64,000 nt of DNA from Calothrix sp. NIES-2098 (GTDB taxonomy: Bacteria; Cyanobacteriota; Cyanobacteriia; Cyanobacteriales; Nostocaceae): assembly GCA_002368175.1 (NCBI GenBank), contig AP018172.1, positions 7,319,001 through 7,383,000 on the forward strand. The letters are read 5' to 3'. The notes beneath the pieces were generated by a model, which was given only the letters and a program-made list of their open reading frames with translations, was not told the DNA's origin and made no database searches. Position numbers and translations under genes: made by a program. Position 1 is the first letter of the stretch. The number at the start of each line of letters is the position of its first letter. Below are positions 45,108-52,952 of this stretch, piece after piece.

Positions 45108-45491
45108 ATGGTAGATGATTTTTTCCGCAAGGCGAAGGATTTGTTCTTAGGAAGGAACGACGATCGAGTTAACGAAGAATACCGCGATCGCGATGTACGT
45201 CCAGCTAGCGAAGACCCTTACGGCGATCCAGCCGACCAGGATGTTTACGGTAATGCCATCCCCGCCAGCCAAGACCCTTACGGCGACCCAGCAGACCAAG
45301 GCTTTTACGGTAACGCCATTCCCGCCAGTCAAGACCCTTACGGCGACCCAGCCGACCAAGGCTTTTACGGTAACGCCATCCCCGCCAGCCAAGACCCTTA
45401 TGGCGACCCAGCCGACCAGGAATTTGGTGATATCCGCCCAGCTAGCGAAGACCCCTACGGCGATCCCGCTGATGACGAATACCGCCGCTAA
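45108..45491 (+). CDS. Acidic repeat protein with DPYGDPADQ units
   Basis: The 127-residue protein starts at ATG 45108 with AAAGGAGA upstream. After about 30 charged residues (FFRKAKDLFLGRND) come four full 20-residue units of the form ASQDPYGDPADQGFYGNAIP, encoded by a 60-bp direct repeat, and a shorter final unit. The chain is predicted disordered, acidic and low in hydrophobics. No enzyme motif is present. It follows a lipoprotein gene and could be exported or surface-associated only if a signal were present, which it is not; a cytoplasmic role is more likely. Function unknown. Confidence 0.78.
   Translation: MVDDFFRKAKDLFLGRNDDRVNEEYRDRDVRPASEDPYGDPADQDVYGNAIPASQDPYGDPADQGFYGNAIPASQDPYGDPADQGFYGNAIPASQDPYGDPADQEFGDIRPASEDPYGDPADDEYRR
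45194..45470 (+). repeat. 60-bp tandem repeats inside the acidic repeat gene
   Basis: The 60-bp unit CCAAGACCCTTACGGCGACC... repeats in exact phase, three inner copies being almost identical, which suggests recent expansion. The frame is preserved in every unit. Confidence 0.85.
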
Positions 45492-45681
45492 AGCAAACTA
45501 GATTTTGCTGCGTTGGTAATTGGTGACAAAAGAATAACTTGGTAGATAGTACTCAAGGCAGTAGCATTCAATCCTACTGCCTTTTACTTTGAGTGCTTTA
45601 ATTTTTCTTCTTTGCGCTACGGACACTTTCCTCAACGGAGGGAACTCCGCACGGAAGTGTTTGACTCTACAAAAAACAAAA

Positions 45682-46662
45682 TTAAACCGTGACAGTAGAC
45701 AGGATTTCCTGCGCTCTATCAATATTTCGACGCACTGATTGAGCAGAAGTATGCAAAGCTGCCCTTTCTTCATCAGTGATATTTAATTCCAATACACTCT
45801 CAATTCCGCCACAACTCAACCGACAGGGAACGCCGATGAAGATATCGTTTAAACCGTATTCACCTTGAAGATAAGCCGCTACAGGCAATAAACGCGATTG
45901 ATTGAGCAGAATCGATTCTACCATCATGCAGGTAGCGGAGGCGGGGGCAAAAAAAGCACCACCCGTTTGCATCAATTCTACAATTTCGGCACCACCGTTA
46001 CGGGTTCTTTCTACTAAGCGTTCAATGGTGGCTGCATCCAATAATTCTGTAATCGGAATGCCGTTGACGTTAGCATAACGAGGCAAGGGAACCATTAAAT
46101 CGCCGTGACTACCCAACACCATCGCCTTAACATCGGCGGGTAAAACTCCTAATTCCAGAGCGATGAAGGTTTCAAAGCGGGCTGAGTCTAAAACACCAGC
46201 CATACCCATGACGCGATCGCGTGGTAAACCAGTTGCTTGCCAAGCCAAATAAGTCATCACATCCAAGGGATTGGTGACGACAATCAAAATCGCATTTGGA
46301 GAATGAGCGATCGCATTTTTGGCGGCTTCCACTACAATCTTGGCATTGGTTTTGAGTAAATCATCTCTACTCATCCCTGGTTTGCGAGGAATTCCTGCGG
46401 TAATCACCACAATTTCCGAACCCGAAGTATCAACATAGTCGTTAGTGCCAATAATCTGACGATTATGTATTTCAATTCCTCTGGCTTCCATCAAATCCAG
46501 TGCCAAGCCTTGAGGCATTCCCTGGACAATATCTAATAAAACTACATCTGCTAGGTTTTTCTCAGCAATTCGTTGAGCTAGGGTACTACCAACTCTACCT
46601 GCACCAATAACAGTGACACGGGGTAAATGGCATAGAGCCGGAGATTCAGGATAAGAAGACAT
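45682..46662 (-). CDS. mdh: Malate dehydrogenase
   Basis: At 326 residues, this is an LDH-type malate dehydrogenase, oxidising malate to oxaloacetate with NAD. Seen are the nucleotide-binding VTVIGAGRVGSTLAQRI, VVITAGIPRKPGMSRDDLL, the VTNPLDVMTYLAW and catalytic VLGSHGDLMVPLPRYA (His-Gly-Asp) blocks. The IPRKPGMSR segment contains the Arg residues typical of malate specificity rather than lactate. It belongs to the cytoplasmic TCA-type reactions. It is monocistronic, with a spacer on both sides. Confidence 0.95.
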   Translation of the reverse strand: MSSYPESPALCHLPRVTVIGAGRVGSTLAQRIAEKNLADVVLLDIVQGMPQGLALDLMEARGIEIHNRQIIGTNDYVDTSGSEIVVITAGIPRKPGMSRDDLLKTNAKIVVEAAKNAIAHSPNAILIVVTNPLDVMTYLAWQATGLPRDRVMGMAGVLDSARFETFIALELGVLPADVKAMVLGSHGDLMVPLPRYANVNGIPITELLDAATIERLVERTRNGGAEIVELMQTGGAFFAPASATCMMVESILLNQSRLLPVAAYLQGEYGLNDIFIGVPCRLSCGGIESVLELNITDEERAALHTSAQSVRRNIDRAQEILSTVTV

Positions 46663-46842
46663 ATATAGGTGCGACTAATATAGTCGGAGATAGTATTCCA
46701 CTACCTACCTAAACGATAGGTTAGTGGTTTGTTTGATAAATTATTTGGTAGTAAGCACTTTAGTGCTTTAAAACAAAGGACTCAAGTCCTGACTACTAGG
46801 TTTCTCTTGCCCCAGACTGCACTTTAGTCTGAGGGCGTTGAA

Positions 46843-47058
46843 TTATTTAAATTCTTCTAGTTGATCTAGACGTAACCAAATGTTAGGTGTGGGTACTTTG
46901 CCAAACTTCACTAGGGCGTAATCACCTTTGACATCAACAATTTCGCCTTTGCTATCAAACAAGTACCCAGGAAAGCGAGAATCGCTAGCTTTTGCTTCTA
47001 AGCTGTTTTCCAACTTTTCGCGGACAGCGCGAACCATATCACCTCTTTTGACTGGCAT
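46843..47058 (-). CDS. ndhO: NAD(P)H-quinone oxidoreductase subunit O
   Basis: The 71-residue protein reads MPVKRGDMVRAVREKLENS and ends VPTPNIWLRLDQLEEF, with SKGEIVDVKGDYALVKFG between: the conserved NdhO sequence. NdhO is a small cytoplasmic-side subunit of the photosynthetic NDH-1 complex. It has its own short transcription unit between mdh and mutM. Confidence 0.95.
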   Translation of the reverse strand: MPVKRGDMVRAVREKLENSLEAKASDSRFPGYLFDSKGEIVDVKGDYALVKFGKVPTPNIWLRLDQLEEFK

Positions 47059-47168
47059 GAGTTTCCCTCTCTATTTTGCAGATCCTTTTATACAGGATCT
47101 TAGCTCGCGCCAATACATAAAGGCCTATAGCTGGCATTGGTATATTTTTATGTCAACGCTTAACTTAA

Positions 47169-48011
47169 CTAATGTTGACATTCAGGGCAAAAGTGACTCG
47201 AACGCCCCGCTAACCTAGTACGTTGTATCAAATTACCACAAACTCGGCAGGGTTCACCTGCACGATTGTATACTAATGCTACACCACCATAGTTACCATT
47301 AATACCTTTTACATTGAGGAAATTACTAAAAGTTGTACCACCAACCTCAATACTGGCTTCTAATACTTGAATGATGGCAGACCGTAAAAGCTTGATTTGC
47401 TCTCGCTGCAAATCTGTACATAGGGTTTCTGGTAATATTCCACTCTTAAAAAGTGCTTCATCAGCATAAATATTACCCAATCCTGCCACGACTGATTGAT
47501 CTAGTAAAGCAGTCTTGATCGGACGGCGACGATTTTGTAGCTTTTGCGCTAAATACTCAACTGTAAATTCTGGTGAAAACGGATCGACTGCGAGTTTTGC
47601 CAAACCAGTGATGACACTTTCGACAGCAACATTTGAGGGAACCCACCACATTTGACCAAATGTACGCTGATCGACGAAGCGCAATTCCTGTTGCTCCCCA
47701 AAGAATAATCTGACCCGCGTGTGTTTGTGTAGTGGTTCGTCTTTATGCAGCCACAAGAGTTGACCTGTCATTCGTAGATGCACTCCCAAATAGCCAGCGG
47801 TGGGAGAGGGAGATAATTCAGCTAGGAGATACTTACCACGACGATACCAAGTGGCGATCGCGCTTCCTTTAATTCCATGAATAAATTCGCCAACAGAAAA
47901 CGGGTAGGCGATGGTGCGATCGAGCAAAACATCTCCACCCGTAATTTCTTGATTTAGGGTCAACTGATTGAGACCCCTGCGGACTGTTTCAACTTCAGGC
48001 AGTTCAGGCAT
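47169..48011 (-). CDS. mutM: Formamidopyrimidine-DNA glycosylase
   Basis: At 280 residues, this begins with the catalytic MPELPEVETVRRGL (P2 is the nucleophile after Met removal, E3 the acid). Further hallmarks are the H2TH segment (LLDQSVVAGLGNIYADEALF) and the C-terminal zinc finger with CRVCGNLIQRTRLAGR and FCPEC. It removes 8-oxoguanine and other oxidised purines in base-excision repair and has AP-lyase activity. It lies between ndhO and psaE on the same strand with short spacers. Confidence 0.96.
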   Translation of the reverse strand: MPELPEVETVRRGLNQLTLNQEITGGDVLLDRTIAYPFSVGEFIHGIKGSAIATWYRRGKYLLAELSPSPTAGYLGVHLRMTGQLLWLHKDEPLHKHTRVRLFFGEQQELRFVDQRTFGQMWWVPSNVAVESVITGLAKLAVDPFSPEFTVEYLAQKLQNRRRPIKTALLDQSVVAGLGNIYADEALFKSGILPETLCTDLQREQIKLLRSAIIQVLEASIEVGGTTFSNFLNVKGINGNYGGVALVYNRAGEPCRVCGNLIQRTRLAGRSSHFCPECQH

Positions 48012-48164
48012 TTAAGCTGATTAAGCAAGCAATTTGCTGTTTTGGGGATAGAGGATTAGAGAGTTAGGAGGTAGTAAATTTCCTCCAAAGTTCCAATGAT
48101 TGGCTTGTGACTTGGAAACTCCTCTCTATCATCCCATTAAAAAAGCCCCTTATAGCTTACTTGC

Positions 48165-48377
48165 TTACTTTTTAGCTTTCGCTGCTGGAGCTGAAATCTC
48201 TTGTAATTCTGATTCGGCAAAGTTGTTGGTGTTGATGCCTGAGTAATTTACCTTATCAAACCGGACAATCACTGAATACTTGATACCGCTTTGGTCAATA
48301 GAAGCCACGGTTCCTACATCTTGATACCAGTAGGATTCCGGGCGGAGAATACGTACTTTAGAACCACGTTGAACCAT
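48165..48377 (-). CDS. psaE: Photosystem I reaction centre subunit IV
   Basis: Start at ATG 48377 (MVQRGSKVRILRPESYW), giving the usual 70 residues; the longer frame from 48431 adds non-conserved sequence. PsaE is a cytoplasmic-side, SH3-like subunit of photosystem I that helps dock ferredoxin and stabilise PsaC/PsaD. Blocks SYWYQDVGTVASIDQSG and VIVRFDKVNYSGINTNNF are diagnostic. A 323-bp upstream spacer should hold its light-regulated promoter, but no specific motif was recognised. Confidence 0.96.
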   Translation of the reverse strand: MVQRGSKVRILRPESYWYQDVGTVASIDQSGIKYSVIVRFDKVNYSGINTNNFAESELQEISAPAAKAKK

Positions 48378-48700
48378 GATTTTTTCCCTTTTAGTTATCA
48401 ATTGCCAATATATACGGCTAATTGATTTCACTCTACAACCTGAAGGACGCAGCCAGAAGCTTTGTTAAGTTATTTTTCTAGGTTTTCGAGGGTCAAGAGT
48501 CTGTAGTCATTTCTTTGCGTCTTCTTATCCTCCATGCACCAACGATCAATTCTCCCTGTCCCATGCACCAATCCAGCGATCCCCGCACTCCCACTTCCCA
48601 GCTAAATGTTCACAACTTAAAATAGTATGTAAACCTTCTTGACAAAAGTCTGGCGATCGTTTAATTTCGTGTCGTTCGCAGATAACACTTCAAGAAAACC
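48378..48700. other. Upstream region of psaE
   Basis: The 323-bp spacer carries the psaE leader and, further out, the end of the fibrillin-family gene. No palindrome or known motif was recognised by eye; phrases such as GGGTCAAGAGTC are common spacer repeats here. Confidence 0.5.
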
Positions 48701-49285
48701 TCATACTTTATTCAGTACAAACACACTACCCTCGTTCCCTCTACCAATCCTGAGATCGTTATCTAAATAAGTGATATCTAACCATCCTGGTTGTCTATCA
48801 CTGTTAATCGCAGTATCAATTGCCATTAATTTGTCACCAGCCTCAATTTGTTGGATCAAATTTTCTGGAGAATTGTAACCTAATAACCGTTGCCAACCGA
48901 TGATACTTCGATTAAATTTGACTAGGACACGACGACCTGAGACTGGCTCAAATTTGGCAGCAACACTGACCAATCCTTCTAAATAAGGTAAGCCATATAT
49001 CTCGGCTATATTGTAAACGCTAGTATTTTCTACGCGAATATACTGATAAATTTGTCCCAGTTTGCAAAAAGGTAATCGATCCAGATTTAATAGAGCTTTG
49101 CTTGTGGTATATATTAATCGCCAATTACCATTAAGCAAATCAGGAGCCTCTACAGGAAGTGGTGTGGGGTTGAGGTCTTCTAAAGTGGCGATCGCTGCTA
49201 ATATAGCTTGTTTCTGTTGCTCGTTAGCCAGTAAACCGCGATTAGTTCCGGCGATCGCATCTAAGAGAGCCGCTTTTCCAATCAT
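48701..49285 (-). CDS. PAP/fibrillin family protein
   Basis: The 194-residue protein has the plastid-lipid-associated protein (fibrillin) pattern: KAALLDAIAGTNRGLLAN, NWRLIYTTSKALLNLDRLPF, IYQYIRVENTSVYNIAE and a lipocalin-like ending with WLDITYLDNDLRIGRGNEGSVFVL. Fibrillins associate with thylakoids and plastoglobules and have been linked to stress protection and quinone or lipid binding. A specific role in cyanobacteria is not established. No signal peptide is present. Confidence 0.87.
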   Translation of the reverse strand: MIGKAALLDAIAGTNRGLLANEQQKQAILAAIATLEDLNPTPLPVEAPDLLNGNWRLIYTTSKALLNLDRLPFCKLGQIYQYIRVENTSVYNIAEIYGLPYLEGLVSVAAKFEPVSGRRVLVKFNRSIIGWQRLLGYNSPENLIQQIEAGDKLMAIDTAINSDRQPGWLDITYLDNDLRIGRGNEGSVFVLNKV

Positions 49286-49528
49286 CGCCTATCACCTCAA
49301 AAATCATCAGGATGAAATCAGCATCAAACATATATAAATGTCAAATGTATAGAGCCTAACTAGAACATTAATAATATCCTGGCATCTGCCATAAGGTAAT
49401 TAAATAAATGTCTTTTGTCAGATTGCGGATTGTTCAACTATTGAGTTGAATTAATAACTAAATTAACTCATATCCAGTGATAGACTCTTATTGTCTAGTT
49501 ACTTGAACTTCCTCGTTTCTTGACCGAT

Positions 49529-49768
49529 ATGTTGAATTCTCCATTACGTGAAGAACCCCGCAACCAGCGAGCTGGTGTTATTCCCTTAAAACAAGAGACT
49601 TCTGTTTTAGATTGGTTACAAACTAGCGGTAGAATTATTGCGCGTGACTTTCACGAACCTGATTTTCTTGAAGACGAAGAAGAAATATCAGAGTTTCTTG
49701 GTGGAGATGATGGTATCGGTGATTATGACCTTGATGACGACGATGATATAGCTATTGCCGAAGATTAG
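49529..49768 (+). CDS. DUF3134 family small acidic protein
   Basis: Start at ATG 49529 (MLNSPLREEPRNQRAG); an in-frame TTG lies nine bases before. It encodes 79 residues, ending in a very acidic tail (DDGIGDYDLDDDDDIAI). The N-terminal pattern matches the cyanobacterial DUF3134 family as I recall it; its function is unknown. It precedes mraY by 80 bp on the same strand, and co-transcription is possible. Confidence 0.75.
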   Translation: MLNSPLREEPRNQRAGVIPLKQETSVLDWLQTSGRIIARDFHEPDFLEDEEEISEFLGGDDGIGDYDLDDDDDIAIAED

Positions 49769-49848
49769 CCTGTTATGGCTGGGAACGTTGTGGCATATAT
49801 CGTCACTATATGTTCAGTTTTGTAAGTGTGGAGTGAAGGGAAAATTCC

Positions 49849-50946
49849 GTGGACGCTAAATTATCTCCTGACCAAGGGTTAAACTTTTCTGGAATCGGTA
49901 TTGCTTCGTGTTTGGCTATCGGGCTAGGCGGGGCTGCATTGGTTTTGGATTCTATCAGTAATAGGTTGCCTTGGCAGGGTATGTCTCTGACCCTGCCACT
50001 ATTGTTGTCTGCGCTAAGTTCAGCGGCCCTAGGTTTCTGGGCGATTCCGCTGCTACAGGCACTCAAAACTGGGCAAATAATCCGCGAAGATGGCCCCCAA
50101 GCCCATCTGAAAAAAGCAGGTACACCTACTATGGGCGGTATATTTTTTATACCAGTAGCTGTGATACTTGCCTGCATATTGTCTAATTTTGCCAAAGAAG
50201 TACTAGCAGTTTCCGCATTGACACTAAGTTATGGCTTTATTGGCTGGTTAGACGATTGGCAAATTCTCCGTCGTAAGTCAAATAAGGGTATATCGCCCCG
50301 CACAAAACTAGCTTTGCAAATTGGTTTTGCAGCAATATTTTGTCTGTGGCTGATGTTTAATCAACCTGCTGGCATCACAAGTATTGCTTTACCTTTGCTA
50401 GGTACTTCCATTCCCTTAGGATTTCTCTTCTGGCCTCTAGCTGGCTTTGCCCTAGTCGCGGAGAGTAATGCAACTAATCTGACTGATGGTATTGACGGTT
50501 TGGCAGGGGGAACCGTAGCGATCGCTCTTTTAGCCCTTGGTGCTGTAGTTGCACCCACCTCAGTAGGATTGATGATTTTCTGTGCTGCTTTAAGTGGCGC
50601 TTGTTTAGGTTTCTTAGCCCACAATCGCAACCCAGCGCGTGTTTTCATGGGAGACACTGGTTCCTTGGCTCTGGGGGGCGCTCTAGCGGCTGTAGCGCTG
50701 CTAACTAACAGTTTAGTAATCCTGTTCATTCTCAGCGGTATCTTCTTCGTAGAAACCCTATCTGTGATGGCGCAAGTAAGTTATTACAAAGCCACCAAAG
50801 GCCCCGATGGTAAAGGTAAGCGCTTGTTGAAAATGGCACCCTTACACCATCACCTAGAACTTACTGGTTGGTCTGAATTGCAAGTGGTTTCCGTGTTTTA
50901 TATAATCGCTGCAATTTTGGCAACCATTTGTATGGCAATCAGTTAA
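49849..50946 (+). CDS. mraY: Phospho-N-acetylmuramoyl-pentapeptide-transferase
   Basis: Starts at GTG 49849; 365 residues with about ten transmembrane helices. MraY transfers phospho-MurNAc-pentapeptide to undecaprenyl phosphate, the first membrane step of peptidoglycan synthesis. Catalytic and binding loops are visible: DGPQAHLKKAGTPTMGGI, SYGFIGWLDD (Asp pair), ATNLTDGIDGLAGG, AHNRNPARVFMGDTGSLALGG and MAPLHHHLEL. It stands apart from other mur genes. A terminator follows. Confidence 0.97.
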   Translation: MDAKLSPDQGLNFSGIGIASCLAIGLGGAALVLDSISNRLPWQGMSLTLPLLLSALSSAALGFWAIPLLQALKTGQIIREDGPQAHLKKAGTPTMGGIFFIPVAVILACILSNFAKEVLAVSALTLSYGFIGWLDDWQILRRKSNKGISPRTKLALQIGFAAIFCLWLMFNQPAGITSIALPLLGTSIPLGFLFWPLAGFALVAESNATNLTDGIDGLAGGTVAIALLALGAVVAPTSVGLMIFCAALSGACLGFLAHNRNPARVFMGDTGSLALGGALAAVALLTNSLVILFILSGIFFVETLSVMAQVSYYKATKGPDGKGKRLLKMAPLHHHLELTGWSELQVVSVFYIIAAILATICMAIS

Positions 50947-50999
50947 TTCTCTACGATTTGAAAAAAAGCATTTTGAAAAAATAGTTAAATCTCGATTGT

Positions 51000-51029
51000 C
51001 AACCCCCACAAGTTTGGGGGTTGTTTTTT
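51000..51029 (+). terminator. Intrinsic terminator of mraY
   Basis: CAACCCCCA (51000-51008) pairs with TGGGGGTTG (51015-51023), followed by TTTTTTA. It begins 54 bp after the mraY stop. Confidence 0.9.
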
Positions 51030-51071
51030 ATGTTTATAAAACCATATGGCGATGAATAGAAAATTGTCAGA

Positions 51072-51575
51072 TTACTTACGCATTTGACTGACTAAATGAA
51101 CTAGTTCTGGCAATATTAATTTTTCCATTCCTAGCCGCACAGCATTACTTGAACCAGGAAGAGAGAAGATTAATTGATTTTGATAAATACCAGCAACAGC
51201 ACGTGAGGCGATCGCCCGCGAACCAATTTCTTGATAACTCAAAAAACGAAACAATTCTCCAAATCCTGGTAATGTCTTCTCCAGCAATTTTTCAATCGCA
51301 TCATAGGTAGTATCTCTTGGTGCAATACCTGTGCCACCATTGAAAATTACCACATCTAGATCTGTAGCCTCACCTAGCAGTTTTATCTGTTCTTGAATCT
51401 GTTTTGGCTCATCTTTGATAATTTGATGAGCTAATACACGATGATTAGCAGCTAAAAGTAATTCCTTAATGAGCTGACCGCTTTTATCTGTTTCCAGGGA
51501 ACGTGTATCGCTAACAGTGACAACAGCACAATTGACTGTGATTATCGGCGAATCTGGGTGAGGTTGTTGCGTCAT
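51072..51575 (-). CDS. moaB: Molybdenum cofactor biosynthesis protein B
   Basis: The 167-residue protein has the MoaB/MogA fold: NCAVVTVSDTRSLETDKSGQ, VVIFNGGTGIAPRDTTYDAIE (the nucleotide/molybdopterin-binding GGTG motif) and ASRAVAGIYQNQLIFSLPGSSNAV. It functions in adenylation of molybdopterin for the cofactor of nitrate reductase and related enzymes. The subfamily choice MoaB over MogA rests on length and the N-terminus and is probable. It stands alone between mraY (convergent) and psb28. Confidence 0.9.
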   Translation of the reverse strand: MTQQPHPDSPIITVNCAVVTVSDTRSLETDKSGQLIKELLLAANHRVLAHQIIKDEPKQIQEQIKLLGEATDLDVVIFNGGTGIAPRDTTYDAIEKLLEKTLPGFGELFRFLSYQEIGSRAIASRAVAGIYQNQLIFSLPGSSNAVRLGMEKLILPELVHLVSQMRK

Positions 51576-51642
51576 AGGTAAGTTATTTCAATAGAGTTAT
51601 TAGTCCTTAGCCTTTAGCTAATGACTAATGACTCTTGACTTC

Positions 51643-51978
51643 TTAAGATTTGCTAAATTCTAAACCGTTTTCTTCAGCGTACCGTTGCATGAAGCGAATA
51701 AAGCGATCCCATTCTTCGGCAGATTTGATCAGGTAAACTGCTTCTAGTGCTTCTGGTCGGCCGTTGACAAATCTAGCCTTGACTTCGCGGGTGATGATTT
51801 CCCCTTCTTGGTCAATCATGTACATCCCGGTGATATCTTCGGTAGTGGTTTGCGCCAAAGCTTTAGGATTGACAAAAATAAATGTTGCAGTGCCACTTTC
51901 ACCAGTACGCGATCGCGTTAGGCGGACATCAGGTACTACATCTTCGTCTATACCTCTAGAAAATTGGATTTTTGCCAT
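51643..51978 (-). CDS. psb28: Photosystem II assembly protein Psb28
   Basis: At 111 residues, this begins MAKIQFSRGIDEDVVPDVRL and continues with RTGESGTATFIF, ITGMYMIDQEGEI and the conserved C-terminal EWDRFIRFMQRYAEENGL. Psb28 binds the cytoplasmic side of photosystem II assembly intermediates near CP47 and is not part of the mature complex. It has its own short unit. Confidence 0.96.
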   Translation of the reverse strand: MAKIQFSRGIDEDVVPDVRLTRSRTGESGTATFIFVNPKALAQTTTEDITGMYMIDQEGEIITREVKARFVNGRPEALEAVYLIKSAEEWDRFIRFMQRYAEENGLEFSKS

Positions 51979-52093
51979 GATGAGTGAACTTAAAGTTTTG
52001 TAATGATTAATATATTATTCTCTCATCATTTTAGAACTAAGCAATCTTCGCTATTACTGAGATTCGTTAATTACGACTCAATACTTAATTAGC

Positions 52094-52537
52094 TTACCGT
52101 TCCAGTAACAAAGTGACAGGCCCATCATTTTCAATGGCAACTTGCATCATTGCACCAAACTCACCAGTTTCCACTTTTAAACCACTGATACGTAATTTGG
52201 TAACAAATCGTTCATACAAATCTTGAGCTAATAGAGGAGTAGCTGAACGGTCAAAGGAGGGACGGCGACCTTTGCGACAATCACCATAAAGGGTGAACTG
52301 GCTCACTACCAGCAACTCACCACCAATTTCTTGCACAGATTTCTGCCAACGGTCGCCTCCTTGTTCATCAGGAAACAATCGCAATTCCAAGCACTTACGC
52401 GCCATCCAATCGAGATCGGCATCGGTATCAGTATCAGCAATCCCCACAAGTAAGTTGAGTCCCCGACCTATTTTGCCGACAATTTCACCATTAACAGTAA
52501 CTTGAGATGATTGAACTCGCTGGATGATAACGCGCAT
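52094..52537 (-). CDS. dtd: D-aminoacyl-tRNA deacylase
   Basis: At 147 residues, this matches Dtd, which removes D-amino acids (and glycine from tRNA-Ala) in trans. Key blocks are RVIIQRVQSSQVTVNGE, the catalytic SQFTLYGDCRKGRRPSF (Ser-Gln-Phe-Thr) and the cross-subunit Gly-Pro loop NDGPVTLLLE at the end. It is cytoplasmic and dimeric. It is followed on the minus strand by psb28 at a 115-bp distance. Confidence 0.95.
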   Translation of the reverse strand: MRVIIQRVQSSQVTVNGEIVGKIGRGLNLLVGIADTDTDADLDWMARKCLELRLFPDEQGGDRWQKSVQEIGGELLVVSQFTLYGDCRKGRRPSFDRSATPLLAQDLYERFVTKLRISGLKVETGEFGAMMQVAIENDGPVTLLLER

Positions 52538-52710
52538 GAACCACTTGACTATTATTAAAAATTTACTCCAAGTCAGATAGAGAAGTTAGTAAGTATTAAA
52601 ATAGCAGCATCATACATAGTTTTATAGTCATAGTCAAAGATAACTAACATCAGCTAGCCCCAATTCCTTGGCTATTTAATAAAACCCTAACAATTATTAG
52701 TTTTTTTAAA

Positions 52711-52784
52711 TGGCTCAGGTCGGATTTGAACCAACGACCCCAGGCTTATGAGTCCCGTGCTCTAACCAACTGAGCTACTGAGCC
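52711..52784 (-). tRNA. tRNA-Met (anticodon CAT, elongator-type)
   Basis: The cloverleaf reads on the minus strand: acceptor GGCTCAG / CTGAGCC (perfect), D-arm GCTC-AGTTGGTTA-GAGC, anticodon loop CTCATAA, T-arm GTTGG-TTCAAAT-CCGAC and discriminator A; no CCA is encoded. The anticodon stem has a G-U and an A-G pair next to the loop (CGGGA / GCCTG). A CAT anticodon is shared by elongator Met, initiator Met and Ile2 tRNAs; the A-U-like start of the stem and Watson-Crick first acceptor pair exclude the initiator, but Ile2 cannot be fully excluded. Confidence 0.9.
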
Positions 52785-52952
52785 GTGTTTTTTCACATGA
52801 TTTCTAAATATAGCAGAAAAGTTTGTTCATTTCTAGTCTAACTGGCAATTAATTTTTGCTTGGGGTTTAAAGAGGATGGCTATGCCTAGCAAAAGAGGGA
52901 GTTAAACTCCCTCTATGAAAAATGTAATGATTGAATTCTAGACAGCCAGAAA

